64,000 nt of DNA from Fulvivirgaceae bacterium JP3-4 (GCA_029309925.1 JARKND010000004.1:62001-126000); one strand, 5' to 3'. Counted from the first letter of the stretch, positions 55,008 to 63,576 are shown. Numbers and translations: made by a program. Notes: generated from the letters alone by a model not told the origin.

Positions 55008-56915
55008 ATGATATCGATTACCAACCTTTCTTACTTTATTGGCGGCCGCGCCCTTTACGAAAATGCCAGCATGTTCATTAAGCCGAAGGATAAGATCGGC
55101 CTGATCGGGTTGAATGGCAAAGGAAAATCAACCCTCCTGCGGTTGATCAATGGCGATTATAAGCCCGATGGTGGCTCGATCAGCAAGAGCAACGAATGCA
55201 CGATTGGATTTCTGAATCAGGATCTGCTTTCGTATCAGACTGATGACGCGATTGTAACCGTGGCAATGGAGGCTTTTAAGGATGCGGTGGACACGCAGCG
55301 TCAGATCGAAAAAATCCTTCACAAACTTGAGACGGAATACAGCGATGACCTCGTAGATAAACTCACCAAACTCCAGGAAAAATTTGAACACCTGGATGGA
55401 TACTCGATGCAGGCAAAGGCCGAAGAAGTTCTGGAGGGAATCGGTTTTTCAACGACTGATCTTCATCGCCCGTTGAAAGAATTTTCCGGAGGGTGGCGCA
55501 TGCGCGTGATGCTTGCAAAGCTTCTGCTTGAAAAACCATCGCTGCTGATGCTCGATGAACCTACCAACCACCTTGACCTTCCATCGATCGAGTGGGTTGA
55601 AAACTACCTCCGCAATTATGAAGGCGCGGTGATTGTGGTCTCGCACGACCGAAGGTTCCTTGACAACGTTGCAACTAAAACTGTTGAGGTTACGATGGCA
55701 CAACTCGTGACCTACGAAGGCAATTACAGTTTCTATCTTCAGGAAAAAGAACTTCGGCAGGAAATTCAGCAGAACGCTTACGAGAATCAGCAACAGAAAA
55801 TCCGCCAGACGGAGCGCTTCATTGAGCGATTCAAGGCTAAGGCCTCAAAAGCGCGCCAGGTACAATCGCGTGTTAAAGCTCTTGAACGACTTGATATGAT
55901 CGAAGAAGTTCAGGAAGACAATGCTGCGGTGAATTTCCGGTTCCGCTTCAGCCAGCAGGCCGGCAGATTTATTGTAACGCTGAACGATATTTCAAAATCC
56001 TACGGTCCGCTCGAGATCCTGAAACATACATCCGCATCAATTGAACGTACGGACAAGATCGCACTGATCGGTGCCAACGGAAAAGGCAAGTCCACGCTAC
56101 TCAGGATTATTGCAGGTGAGGAACCTGTGCAGGGCGAGCGCATCATGGGCTACAACGTCATTCGCGCTTTTTATGCTCAGCATCAGCTGGAATCACTCAA
56201 CGTTGAAAACGAAATTCTGGAAGAGCTGAAGCAGGCTGGCTCGGGTAAAACTGAACAAGAGCTTCGAAATGTTTTGGGATGTTTCCTTTTTAATGACGAA
56301 GATCAGTTCAAAAAGATCAAGGTTCTGTCAGGAGGAGAAAAATCACGCGTTGCACTTGCAAAGACATTGATTTCGGAAGCGAACTTCCTCCTTCTCGATG
56401 AACCTACCAACCACCTTGACTTCATTTCGGAAAATATTCTGATCCAGGCGTTGCAGCAATACCAGGGAAGTTTTGTCGTGGTATCGCACAATCGACATTT
56501 CGTGAGTCAGATTGCAAATAAAATCTGGTACATCGAAGACAAGCAGATCAAGGAATATCCTGGGACTTACGAAGAGTACGAGTACTGGAAGAAGAAGAAT
56601 GCTGCCGAAGGTGACGCGAAGCCGGAGCCGCCAAAACCAAAAGCTGAGAAGAAGCCAGAACCTGCTCAAACATCACCTGCTGTGAGCAACTTGAAAAAAA
56701 ATCTGGAAAAAGATCTTAAAAAGATTGAAGAGCAGATTGAATCGCTTGAAAGACGAAAGCAGGAAATTGAGACCGAGATGATGAAACCGGAAGTTTACAG
56801 CAACTTCGAAGCGTTGAAGAAGCTTCAGTTTGACCTTGACAAATTGAAAAAGGAGTTGGCGACATCCAATGCGAAGTGGGAAGAAATTGTGAACTCAATT
56901 GACGCGCTTGGATAG
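55008..56915 (+). CDS. ABC-F family ATPase (Uup/EttA-like)
   Basis: A translation factor or ribosome-protection ATPase with two ABC domains and no membrane part. The ATG at 55008 (MISITNLSYFIGGRAL) gives 635 residues; a TTG at 54957 would add 17 unlikely residues. Walker A GLNGKGKST and GANGKGKST, signature motifs FSGGWRMR and LSGGEKSR, Walker B LMLDEPTNHLD and LLLDEPTNHLD. A charged linker and a coiled-coil at the C-terminus resemble Uup, which binds DNA or ribosomes. It could be housekeeping or antibiotic resistance; the sequence does not decide. Confidence 0.95.
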   Translation: MISITNLSYFIGGRALYENASMFIKPKDKIGLIGLNGKGKSTLLRLINGDYKPDGGSISKSNECTIGFLNQDLLSYQTDDAIVTVAMEAFKDAVDTQRQIEKILHKLETEYSDDLVDKLTKLQEKFEHLDGYSMQAKAEEVLEGIGFSTTDLHRPLKEFSGGWRMRVMLAKLLLEKPSLLMLDEPTNHLDLPSIEWVENYLRNYEGAVIVVSHDRRFLDNVATKTVEVTMAQLVTYEGNYSFYLQEKELRQEIQQNAYENQQQKIRQTERFIERFKAKASKARQVQSRVKALERLDMIEEVQEDNAAVNFRFRFSQQAGRFIVTLNDISKSYGPLEILKHTSASIERTDKIALIGANGKGKSTLLRIIAGEEPVQGERIMGYNVIRAFYAQHQLESLNVENEILEELKQAGSGKTEQELRNVLGCFLFNDEDQFKKIKVLSGGEKSRVALAKTLISEANFLLLDEPTNHLDFISENILIQALQQYQGSFVVVSHNRHFVSQIANKIWYIEDKQIKEYPGTYEEYEYWKKKNAAEGDAKPEPPKPKAEKKPEPAQTSPAVSNLKKNLEKDLKKIEEQIESLERRKQEIETEMMKPEVYSNFEALKKLQFDLDKLKKELATSNAKWEEIVNSIDALG

Positions 56916-57348
56916 CGAAAACTGACAGACGGAAAAAAGTTTAGAGAGGAAGAAAGGGTGAAGATTTTTTAAGGAAGAGGCGCCAACTCCGGGGACAGAG
57001 CCTTTCCCCGGAGCGGTGGCTGCACTCTTATCTAAAAACCCAGTTACGGGCAATTTCTTTGTCGGGTCAGAACCAGGGTGGATGTTCGCATTGCATCTGA
57101 TTCATTTACCTTAACATCACTTCGATCGACTTAAGGGCTCCGCAAACATCCGATGTCCCTGGTGTGGACAAATTTCTTTCTAAAATCTGGAGACGTTTTC
57201 CAACAGCACGCTCAATCCGAGGATTGCTCCAAGAAAAACAAGTGCATAAAGACAAGTGTGAAATCTTCGCTGCAGTCTACCTTCTACTGTATCCATAATT
57301 CAAGGGGTTTTCACATTAGACAACCCCAGATGGAAAAAGGTTGGAGCG
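56916..57348. other. 430-bp gap with a hairpin and one short ORF
   Basis: Between the ABC-F gene and the anti-sigma/barrel gene. It holds a perfect 9-bp hairpin CTCCGGGGA/TCCCCGGAG (56987-57013) without a T-run, and a 38-codon ORF on the minus strand listed separately. No array, tRNA or known ncRNA is recognised. Confidence 0.6.
57180..57296 (-). CDS. Possible membrane mini-protein
   Basis: A 38-codon ORF: a basic N-terminus (MDTVEGRLQRRFHT) and then a hydrophobic helix (CLYALVFLGAILGLSVLLEN), ending RF. It lies about 50 bp downstream of the anti-sigma/barrel gene on the same strand. Composition fits a single-span membrane peptide with positive-inside topology. It could be a chance ORF. Confidence 0.35.
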   Translation of the reverse strand: MDTVEGRLQRRFHTCLYALVFLGAILGLSVLLENVSRF

Positions 57349-58806
57349 TTAATGAAAAATATATCGGAAGCGAAGACCGATATCAAACGTTATCGGGCTC
57401 GATTTCACCGCCAATTCTGATCGATATATACTACTAAACGGGTATCGAACACCAGGATTCAACGCTATACGATAATTTTTTGAAAAACGATAGCTGATTT
57501 CAGTTCCTGCCAGACCGCTCAGATTCACCGAGCGATATGGTGAATCTTCCCCGATGCCCTGCTGCGTTTTATCAAAGTTCTGACCTTCAGCGGTTACTGT
57601 GTTCTGCAGGAAGACGTCAGTGGCAACTCCTGCGTTCAACTGCAATCCAAAATTTCTGTTGACCAATAAGTAGCCAGCCTGCATCGGAATACTGAGGTAT
57701 CTTAGATTGTTATTAACGTTGTATGGAACGGTGGACACGATTTGTTCTTCAGAAGGCACATCGCTCGTGCTCATTTTGTCAAGTTCGTTGATTGAAGCGG
57801 GTCGGAAACTCATCGCATCCGCTGAGGAAATGACGGCCGCACGTGTAGTATAATCCGATGATTGTGTCAGGTAGTTAACCCCACCCTGAAAAACCCATCG
57901 ATCGGATAACTTCGTTCCGATGTTCGCACCAACGGTGTAAGAAACCCCGGAAGCTTTGGCTTCGTTGTTGGCTATTGTACTGTTTTGAGAAAATGCCATT
58001 GGCGCTTTACGGTCTGAGACTCCGGCATTTGCGGACGTGAATGATCCTGCCGCAAATCCTACAGACGTCCATAATTTTTCGCTGCGTTGTTCTTTAGGTT
58101 TCCTGGTTTCTTCGCCCTCACGGACTTCAAGTTCGCGCTGTTCAAGGCGCGCCAGCATCAGCTGCACGGGGTCCGCTTCTGCCTTTTTCGGAGTGGGCAA
58201 CGCGAGCTTAACCTCCCTGTTATTATACAATTCGGGTAACAAGGAAGCATCGTTGGTAGCCGCCAGTTCAGTTGGATACGCTCCAAACACTGCAGTTCTA
58301 TCAGTTGCACCCTGCTGATAAGCGGTGGCAGTGATCTCATTTGCGAAGGCATTGCCAACCTGTTCTGTCTCTGAAGATTGAGCGGTTAATGTGCGCCCTG
58401 AATTTTTAGTAGAGGTTTTATCATCAGCTGGTGTTATGGTTGTGATTGAAGAAGGCTGTTGGCGAACGTTGCTGCGATCTGACTGCTGCACAGCAGGAGC
58501 CTGCGCTGCATTCGCGGCAGAAGGATTTGCTTGCGATGGCTTTTCCGTTGAAAGTGTTCTGGCAGCAAGCTGGTTTGCTGCATCCTCGTATGAATTTTTC
58601 ATGATATATACGCCAACACCGAGCCCCATCGCGAATACAATGGATGCCGCTGCCAGCAACTGGAAGATCACAAGGCGCTTTTTGAGTTTGCTGCCCTTCG
58701 CGCGCTCGAGATCAAGCGCGATGTTCGTCCAGACGTTTTCGGACGGAGCTACTTCTGACTGCTCAAAAGCCTTCTTCCACGAATCGTCAAAATTTTCCCT
58801 CTCCAT
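57349..58806 (-). CDS. Anti-sigma-like N-terminus fused to outer-membrane beta-barrel domain
   Basis: 485 residues in three parts. Residues 1-42 resemble cytoplasmic anti-sigma sequences (NFDDSWKKAFEQSEVAPSENVW). Residues 45-68 form a single hydrophobic helix. Residues 70-243 are a disordered linker rich in Ala, Gln, Ser and Thr. Residues 244-485 are beta strands like the PorT-type barrel, ending FDIGLRFRYIFH. The gene overlaps the ECF sigma gene by 20 bp. A protein with one end in the cytoplasm and a barrel in the outer membrane would have to span both membranes. Confidence 0.85.
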   Translation of the reverse strand: MERENFDDSWKKAFEQSEVAPSENVWTNIALDLERAKGSKLKKRLVIFQLLAAASIVFAMGLGVGVYIMKNSYEDAANQLAARTLSTEKPSQANPSAANAAQAPAVQQSDRSNVRQQPSSITTITPADDKTSTKNSGRTLTAQSSETEQVGNAFANEITATAYQQGATDRTAVFGAYPTELAATNDASLLPELYNNREVKLALPTPKKAEADPVQLMLARLEQRELEVREGEETRKPKEQRSEKLWTSVGFAAGSFTSANAGVSDRKAPMAFSQNSTIANNEAKASGVSYTVGANIGTKLSDRWVFQGGVNYLTQSSDYTTRAAVISSADAMSFRPASINELDKMSTSDVPSEEQIVSTVPYNVNNNLRYLSIPMQAGYLLVNRNFGLQLNAGVATDVFLQNTVTAEGQNFDKTQQGIGEDSPYRSVNLSGLAGTEISYRFSKNYRIALNPGVRYPFSSIYRSELAVKSSPITFDIGLRFRYIFH

Positions 58807-59371
58807 ATTTTGCGTAATACGATGATTCCTTCATTAACTTTTGCTGCAGGAGTGTTCTTGCTCTTGCATACTGTGATTTTGATGTTCCTTCAGATATTCC
58901 CAGCAGTTCCGCAATTTCTTTATGGTTGTATCCTTCAATCGCAAACAGGTTAAACACAACCTGACAACCTTGTGGAAGTGACTGGACCATTTCTAAAAGC
59001 TGAGTAAAGTGGATTCCCGAGATACTGACTTCGTGCTGCGGCAGATCAAGCTCCTCAACATCCACCATCGGGAAGAGATACAGTTTCTTTCGCTGTTGGT
59101 TGAGGGCGGTATTCACCATGATCCTGGTGATCCACGTTTCAAGCTTGCTATCGCCACGGAAGTCTTTGATTCCCTGAAAAACTTTTACAAAAGCTTCTTG
59201 AAGAACATCTTCAGCTTCGGCCGTACTCTTCGAATAACGCAGGCAGACAACCATCATTTTGCGGGAATAGCGATCATAAAGCGCCTTTTGATGGCTGCTT
59301 TTACCCTCGCGGCATCCTTCTATAAGCTCTGGTTCCTGGAGCATGTACCCGTATGTACGGCTGTTTTCCAT
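58787..59371 (-). CDS. ECF-type RNA polymerase sigma factor
   Basis: A 194-residue sigma-70 family factor with region 2 (YDRYSRKMMVVCLRYSKSTAEAEDVLQEAFVKVF) and region 4 (LPQGCQVVFNLFAIEGYNHKEIAELLGISEGTSKSQ). It overlaps the following anti-sigma/barrel gene by 20 bp, a common pairing that signals membrane-controlled activity. It is transcribed away from the T9SS Plug-domain gene, 58 bp from its ATG. Confidence 0.95.
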   Translation of the reverse strand: MENSRTYGYMLQEPELIEGCREGKSSHQKALYDRYSRKMMVVCLRYSKSTAEAEDVLQEAFVKVFQGIKDFRGDSKLETWITRIMVNTALNQQRKKLYLFPMVDVEELDLPQHEVSISGIHFTQLLEMVQSLPQGCQVVFNLFAIEGYNHKEIAELLGISEGTSKSQYARARTLLQQKLMKESSYYAKYGEGKF

Positions 59372-59429
59372 TTAGACTCCCCTATCCCCCAAAAGGTTGG
59401 AATTATTTTTATCTTTTGACTTCAATATT

Positions 59430-60734
59430 ATGAAAAATAACGCTCTGATTTTCAATTTACTAATAATCACCGTCCTGTCCTTTTGCATGCAATTCTGCAC
59501 ACCTGTTGGCCAGACAACTACCTCTGATGGCGGTGGTAAGATGCTTCAACTTGTTGACAGGGCATATGAACCGGAGATCAGAACAATCAAATTACACCCC
59601 GCCTTTGACGATCCGCAGGCGAACCTGTTACCTGCCGTAACAAAACTTGGTCAGCCAAACCTTGTGCTGCAGTTCGATGACCTGCGAAGTGAGCGTGATG
59701 TTTACTATGCCCGTATCATTCATTGCAATTACGACTGGACAAGGTCAATGTTGCAGGACCTTGAGTTCCTCACTGAATTTAACGAGTTCCCAATCAACAA
59801 CTATGACTTCTCTGTCGATACGCATATTCCTTATGTTCACTACTGGCTTAACATTCCGCAAGTGAAACTCCCGGGTAATTATGTGGTGGTAATTTATCGA
59901 GGATCCAACAAAGACGACATCATACTCAGCAGGCGATTCATGGTTTACGATACACGCGTGTCGTTTGCGGGCGAGCAGAATCTGATCGGTGCGGGAAGTA
60001 TCGCAAAACTCAATCAGCAGATCAATTTCACAATCGGCTATGGCTCGCAGGACATTATCAATCCACTTGAAACGGTGAACGTCACCATCCGTCAGAACCA
60101 GCGCTGGGATAACATTGCCAATAACATCAAGCCTTCTTTTGTAAGGGAGATAGAAAAGCAACTTGAATACAGGTTCTTTGATGATACGAAAATGTTCAAG
60201 GGTGGGAATGAGTTTCGTTTTTTCGACTTGCGCTCTTTGGCCAGCCCGGGCAGAAATGTTGACTTCGTGAAAAACACAGTTCGTCCCTTCCAGGTAACAC
60301 TTGTAAAAGACAAGACGCGCCAACATGAAGCATATTCACAATATCTCGACCTGAATGGCGGATTTATCAATGACAATTATGATTATCGCGATGCCAGTTT
60401 TTCCAATTATGCGGAGGTGACCTTTCGCCTTGGGTCTCCGAAAATAAATGGCGATGTGTATGTGACGGGTGCGTTCAACTACTGGAACCTGACTTCGGAA
60501 AACAAAATGCAGTATGACAGTGTACAGAAGCTGTATACGAGTACTTTTCTGCTGAAACAGGGTTGGTACGATTATCAATACTATGTGAAATCAAAATCAC
60601 TGCCACCCTATGCGCTGGAAGGAAGTCACTTCGAGACCGAAAATCAATATGAAATTTTTGTGTACTACCGCTCGCTGCGGCCCAGCGCTGATCTGCTGAT
60701 CGGATATCTGAGCCTGCAGAAAAATGATCGCTAA
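59430..60734 (+). CDS. Type IX secretion system Plug-domain protein (DUF5103)
   Basis: A 434-residue protein. DUF5103 proteins plug the T9SS translocon SprA when cargo is absent. Signal sequence with possible lipobox-like VLSFCMQFC; I use the ATG at 59430 as it begins the signal peptide (MKNNALIFNLLIITVLSF) rather than the TTG at 59397. Conserved parts: LQFDDLRSERDVYYARIIHCNYDW, YDFSVDTHIPYVHYWLNIPQVKLPGNYVV, and GDVYVTGAFNYWNLTSENKMQYD. It fits the sorting domain seen in the DUF1501 protein. Confidence 0.9.
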   Translation: MKNNALIFNLLIITVLSFCMQFCTPVGQTTTSDGGGKMLQLVDRAYEPEIRTIKLHPAFDDPQANLLPAVTKLGQPNLVLQFDDLRSERDVYYARIIHCNYDWTRSMLQDLEFLTEFNEFPINNYDFSVDTHIPYVHYWLNIPQVKLPGNYVVVIYRGSNKDDIILSRRFMVYDTRVSFAGEQNLIGAGSIAKLNQQINFTIGYGSQDIINPLETVNVTIRQNQRWDNIANNIKPSFVREIEKQLEYRFFDDTKMFKGGNEFRFFDLRSLASPGRNVDFVKNTVRPFQVTLVKDKTRQHEAYSQYLDLNGGFINDNYDYRDASFSNYAEVTFRLGSPKINGDVYVTGAFNYWNLTSENKMQYDSVQKLYTSTFLLKQGWYDYQYYVKSKSLPPYALEGSHFETENQYEIFVYYRSLRPSADLLIGYLSLQKNDR

Positions 60735-61531
60735 GCGTAGGTGAATTCCTGCTCTGCCTGGTGGTGGATGGAATCGTTGGCGGCTATATCGAGCATACCG
60801 AATCCCTTGTGTGTGAAATACCCGAGACCATTTTCATACACAAATTGCTGAACTTCTTTAGCGGCATACAATGTGAACGGAAACGTATAACCACGCACCT
60901 CGAATTTAATATCGTTGTCGAAAAGCGGATAAATGCGTGCAAACTTTTTGTGCGTAGTCTGGATGCGATTGATGTAACCCTGGTCGGGTACGATCTGAAA
61001 CTTATAAAACGAGGCAAGTTGTTCTGGCGTATACTTTCCGGTCGCCTCCATCCGCGAAAGCGTGGATTCGTACAGTAAATCGGAAAACTCGTCACTGTCT
61101 GGCGGCACGAATTTCTTTCCACGCTCATCGTTGAATGACGCCTGGATCAGAACGATGGGAGAAATGCAAAGAAATCTTGCTTCATCTCCGATCTTGACCG
61201 GCTCTTCAATCTCCGTGCTTTCAGGACTCAGGTGCAGGTTACCGACAATGATTTCCTTCTGTTTAAACAGCTCCGCAAGAAAGTAGTCGAGAAACTTTTT
61301 GTCGCCACACGCAAACACCAGTGTTACTTTTGACGAGTAGTAGTGGAGGCCTTTCCTGCTGACTTTCGTCTGCCCTTTTAATCCAGAGAAATTGAATTGA
61401 TTAAAATCGAGATATGACTTTTCAGGACCGAAAACGAGAAGTCCTTTAATGACCTGCGCAATCAGAAATTGATGATGGAATGGAACATAAGCTCCCCTGT
61501 TCTTCAGCGAAAAAATAATCCTGGTTCTCAA
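60731..61531 (-). CDS. Cas6-like RNA endonuclease, orphan
   Basis: 266 residues resembling CRISPR-processing Cas6: RAMP-type beginning, a candidate catalytic histidine pair in GAYVPFHHQFLIAQVIKG (H19/H20), ISPIVL at 123-128, and the C-terminal glycine-rich loop GLGYFTHKGFG (235-245). The start is a TTG at 61531 after an in-frame stop. It overlaps the T9SS Plug gene's stop by 4 bp. No other cas gene and no CRISPR array occurs in the window. It may serve a distant array or have been recruited for another RNA. Confidence 0.82.
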   Translation of the reverse strand: MRTRIIFSLKNRGAYVPFHHQFLIAQVIKGLLVFGPEKSYLDFNQFNFSGLKGQTKVSRKGLHYYSSKVTLVFACGDKKFLDYFLAELFKQKEIIVGNLHLSPESTEIEEPVKIGDEARFLCISPIVLIQASFNDERGKKFVPPDSDEFSDLLYESTLSRMEATGKYTPEQLASFYKFQIVPDQGYINRIQTTHKKFARIYPLFDNDIKFEVRGYTFPFTLYAAKEVQQFVYENGLGYFTHKGFGMLDIAANDSIHHQAEQEFTYA

Positions 61532-61653
61532 ACCTCAAAAAATTAAAATGGGGCGAAAAAATGCTAAAAATGAAACCCCGCTTTATACTGAAACTGAGCG
61601 GTTTATAAAACTAATAAAAAATCGCAAAGTTTGTAATGATCCGTAAGGAATCT

Positions 61654-62751
61654 TTAAACATTGAAGCGGAAATGCATGATGTCGCCATCCTGTACCACAT
61701 AGTCCTTACCCTCTACGGCCATTTTACCAGCTTCCTTGCATGCAACCTCGGTTTTATACTTCTGATAATCAGCCAGTTTTATTACTTCAGCACGGATAAA
61801 TCCCTTCTCAAAATCGCTGTGGATAACACCTGCTGCCTGAGGTGCTTTCCAGCCTCTTTTTATCGTCCAGGCGCGCACTTCCTTCTCTCCTGCGGTGAAA
61901 TAAGTAATGAGATCCAGCAGGTTGTATGAGGCGCGAATGAGCTTGTTCAGGCCCGATTCCGAAAGACCATATTCCTGCAGAAAAACAGCGCGATCAGCTG
62001 CATTGTCGAGCTCGGCAATCTGTGCTTCAATAGCCGCACTGATCACAACAACTTCTGCATTCTCGCCTTGCACGTGCTTGCGCAATGCCTCAACATGCTT
62101 GTTACCTGTGTGGATAGACTCTTCCTCAACGTTCGCAACGTAAATCACCGGCTTCGCGGTGAGCAGCTGAAGATCTTCAACCGCCTTTTTCTCCTCGTCA
62201 TCCATTTGCACTGCACGGGCGTTCTTCCCCGAAAGAAGCGTCTCCTTATAATGCTGAAGCGCTGCTAATTCCTTCTTCGCTTTTGCATCACCACTCTTCG
62301 CAGTGCGTTCAACGCGGCCGATCTTCTTTTCGATTGAATCGAGATCCTTGAGCTGAAGCTCTGTATCGATAATTTCTTTATCCGCCACAGGATCTACGCG
62401 ACCGTCAACGTGTACAATGTTGTCGTTCTCAAAGCATCGCACCACATGGACGATCGCATCCACTTCGCGAATGTTTGCCAGGAACTGATTGCCAAGGCCT
62501 TCACCCTTACTTGCCCCTTTCACTAGCCCCGCAATATCAACGAACTCGATACTGGTCGGAATTACTTTCTGCGGATTCACCAATCCTTCCAGGATCTTTA
62601 AACGCTCATCTGGCACCGAAATAATGCCCACGTTGGGCTCGATCGTACAGAAAGGAAAGTTTGCCGCTTCCGCCTTATTGTTGGAAATTGAATTGAAAAG
62701 GGTTGATTTTCCAACATTTGGCAGCCCGACAATCCCGCATTGTAAACTCAT
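61654..62751 (-). CDS. ychF: Redox-regulated ATPase YchF
   Basis: An Obg-family P-loop protein that binds ribosomes and prefers ATP. I use the ATG at 62751 (MSLQCGIVGLPNVGKSTLF, Walker A); a TTG nine bases upstream is less likely. Other marks: NFPFCTIEPNVGIISVPDERL, FVDIAGLVKGASKGEGLGN (switch region), YVANVEEES (G4-like) and the C-terminal TGS-like domain. Normal length (365 residues). It is 122 bp upstream of the Cas6-like gene on the same strand. Confidence 0.97.
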   Translation of the reverse strand: MSLQCGIVGLPNVGKSTLFNSISNNKAEAANFPFCTIEPNVGIISVPDERLKILEGLVNPQKVIPTSIEFVDIAGLVKGASKGEGLGNQFLANIREVDAIVHVVRCFENDNIVHVDGRVDPVADKEIIDTELQLKDLDSIEKKIGRVERTAKSGDAKAKKELAALQHYKETLLSGKNARAVQMDDEEKKAVEDLQLLTAKPVIYVANVEEESIHTGNKHVEALRKHVQGENAEVVVISAAIEAQIAELDNAADRAVFLQEYGLSESGLNKLIRASYNLLDLITYFTAGEKEVRAWTIKRGWKAPQAAGVIHSDFEKGFIRAEVIKLADYQKYKTEVACKEAGKMAVEGKDYVVQDGDIMHFRFNV

Positions 62752-62785
62752 AAATCGCAATTAGGGCGCAAATATAAGGCATAGT

Positions 62786-63000
62786 AAGCAATTGGCAACT
62801 GACAGTTGGCAAGTCTGGTCTATCGTGATTGTGAGTTTGTGTCAAATAGGCAGCAGGCAAGACAATAAGCAACGTTCAGCAGGCAACATCATTTGCTTAA
62901 TGGAAACTCTGATACAGTGATTTCTAATTTCAAGAAATTGGCGCTACCGCTTTAACACTGACACATTGCCAACTTCTTTTTGCCAATTGCTAATTTGCTT
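62786..63000. repeat. Inverted GTTGGCA heptamer arms
   Basis: The left arm (62786-62813) reads AAGCA, ATTGGCA, ACTGACA, GTTGGCA, A. The right arm (62966-63000) reads TTGCCAA, CTTCTTT, TTGCCAA, TTGCTAA, TTTGCTT. The period is 7 on both and they are complementary, with a 152-nt spacer. They lie between two minus-strand genes, just beyond the DUF3276 terminator. Confidence 0.78.
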
Positions 63001-63012
63001 GAGGAGTCGGTC

Positions 63013-63045
63013 AAAAAAAAAGCCTCCCCGAAGGAAGGCTTTATT
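63013..63045 (-). terminator. Rho-independent terminator of the DUF3276 gene
   Basis: On the minus strand AAGCCTTCC-TTCG-GGGAGGCTT is followed by a run of nine T. It is directly downstream of the DUF3276 stop codon. Confidence 0.92.
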
Positions 63046-63068
63046 AGGTATAGGTTTAGAATTTAGGT

Positions 63069-63425
63069 TTAGTCCCATTTGAGCTCGCTGTCGATTTCCG
63101 TAGGGCGGGCAGCTGTGGTTTCAGCTTCTTCGCGCTCCTGGTGATCGAATTGTGAAAAGTCTACGTTAGGCATCAACTCTGTTTTTACGTGATTCACCGT
63201 GTTTGTCAGCGCCTCCATAAACTTGTTAAAATCTTCTTTGTATAGGAAAATTTTATGTTTTTCGTAAGTAAAACCATCTTCCTTAAAACGCTTCTTACTC
63301 TCCGTGATGGTCAGGTAATAATCATTCGAACGAGTTGATTTCACATCAAAAAAGTAGGTTCTTTTCCCCGCTTTTACTTTAGTAGAGAAGATTTCATCCC
63401 TACCGTTTGTCTTGTTTTCTTCCAC
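63069..63425 (-). CDS. DUF3276 (PUR-alpha-like) nucleic-acid-binding protein
   Basis: A 118-residue protein with the PUR-repeat strand pattern (IFSTKVKAGKRTYFFDVKSTRS, YYLTITESKKRF, HKIFLYKEDFNKFMEALT). DUF3276 proteins bind single-stranded DNA/RNA and are found in Bacteroidota and spirochaetes. The start is GTG at 63425 preceded by AAGGATT, a rare Shine-Dalgarno-like sequence for this phylum. The acidic tail (ELKWD) is typical. A terminator follows. Confidence 0.93.
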   Translation of the reverse strand: MEENKTNGRDEIFSTKVKAGKRTYFFDVKSTRSNDYYLTITESKKRFKEDGFTYEKHKIFLYKEDFNKFMEALTNTVNHVKTELMPNVDFSQFDHQEREEAETTAARPTEIDSELKWD

Positions 63426-63576
63426 AATCCTTCAATTTTATAGTTAGGTTTAACGCAATGGTTCTATCGAAGATAGTATTTTGGCTAAGGATTGCAAACT
63501 AAGTGGCAATAATTAAGTTTGGACAGCGTTTGCAAATCTTCGCAAGGGCCGAAAATTATTCATTTTTTGACAGATT

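Larger units (their letters stand above)
62752..63068. other. Gap between ychF and the DUF3276 gene
   Basis: A 317-bp gap holding the inverted heptamer arms described next, a terminator for the DUF3276 gene, and, between the arms, a CAGCAGGCAA decamer repeated 26 bp apart (62851 and 62877). No ORF is supported. Confidence 0.7.

Noticed and set aside
57153-57437. A 94-codon plus-strand ORF in the gap after the ABC-F gene
   Set aside because: It runs into the 3' end of the well-supported anti-sigma/barrel gene on the other strand and has no family features.
60731-62786. A CRISPR array next to the Cas6-like gene
   Set aside because: I looked on both sides for regularly spaced direct repeats of 28-40 bp and found none. 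The nearby repeats are short inverted heptamer arms, not spacer-separated.
2531-63000. Heptamer arms as ordinary rho-independent terminators
   Set aside because: Several lie in divergent gaps where no transcript ends, and the arms are separated by long spacers. True terminators are visible separately at 3764, 16380, 23495, 48656, 51681 and 63013.
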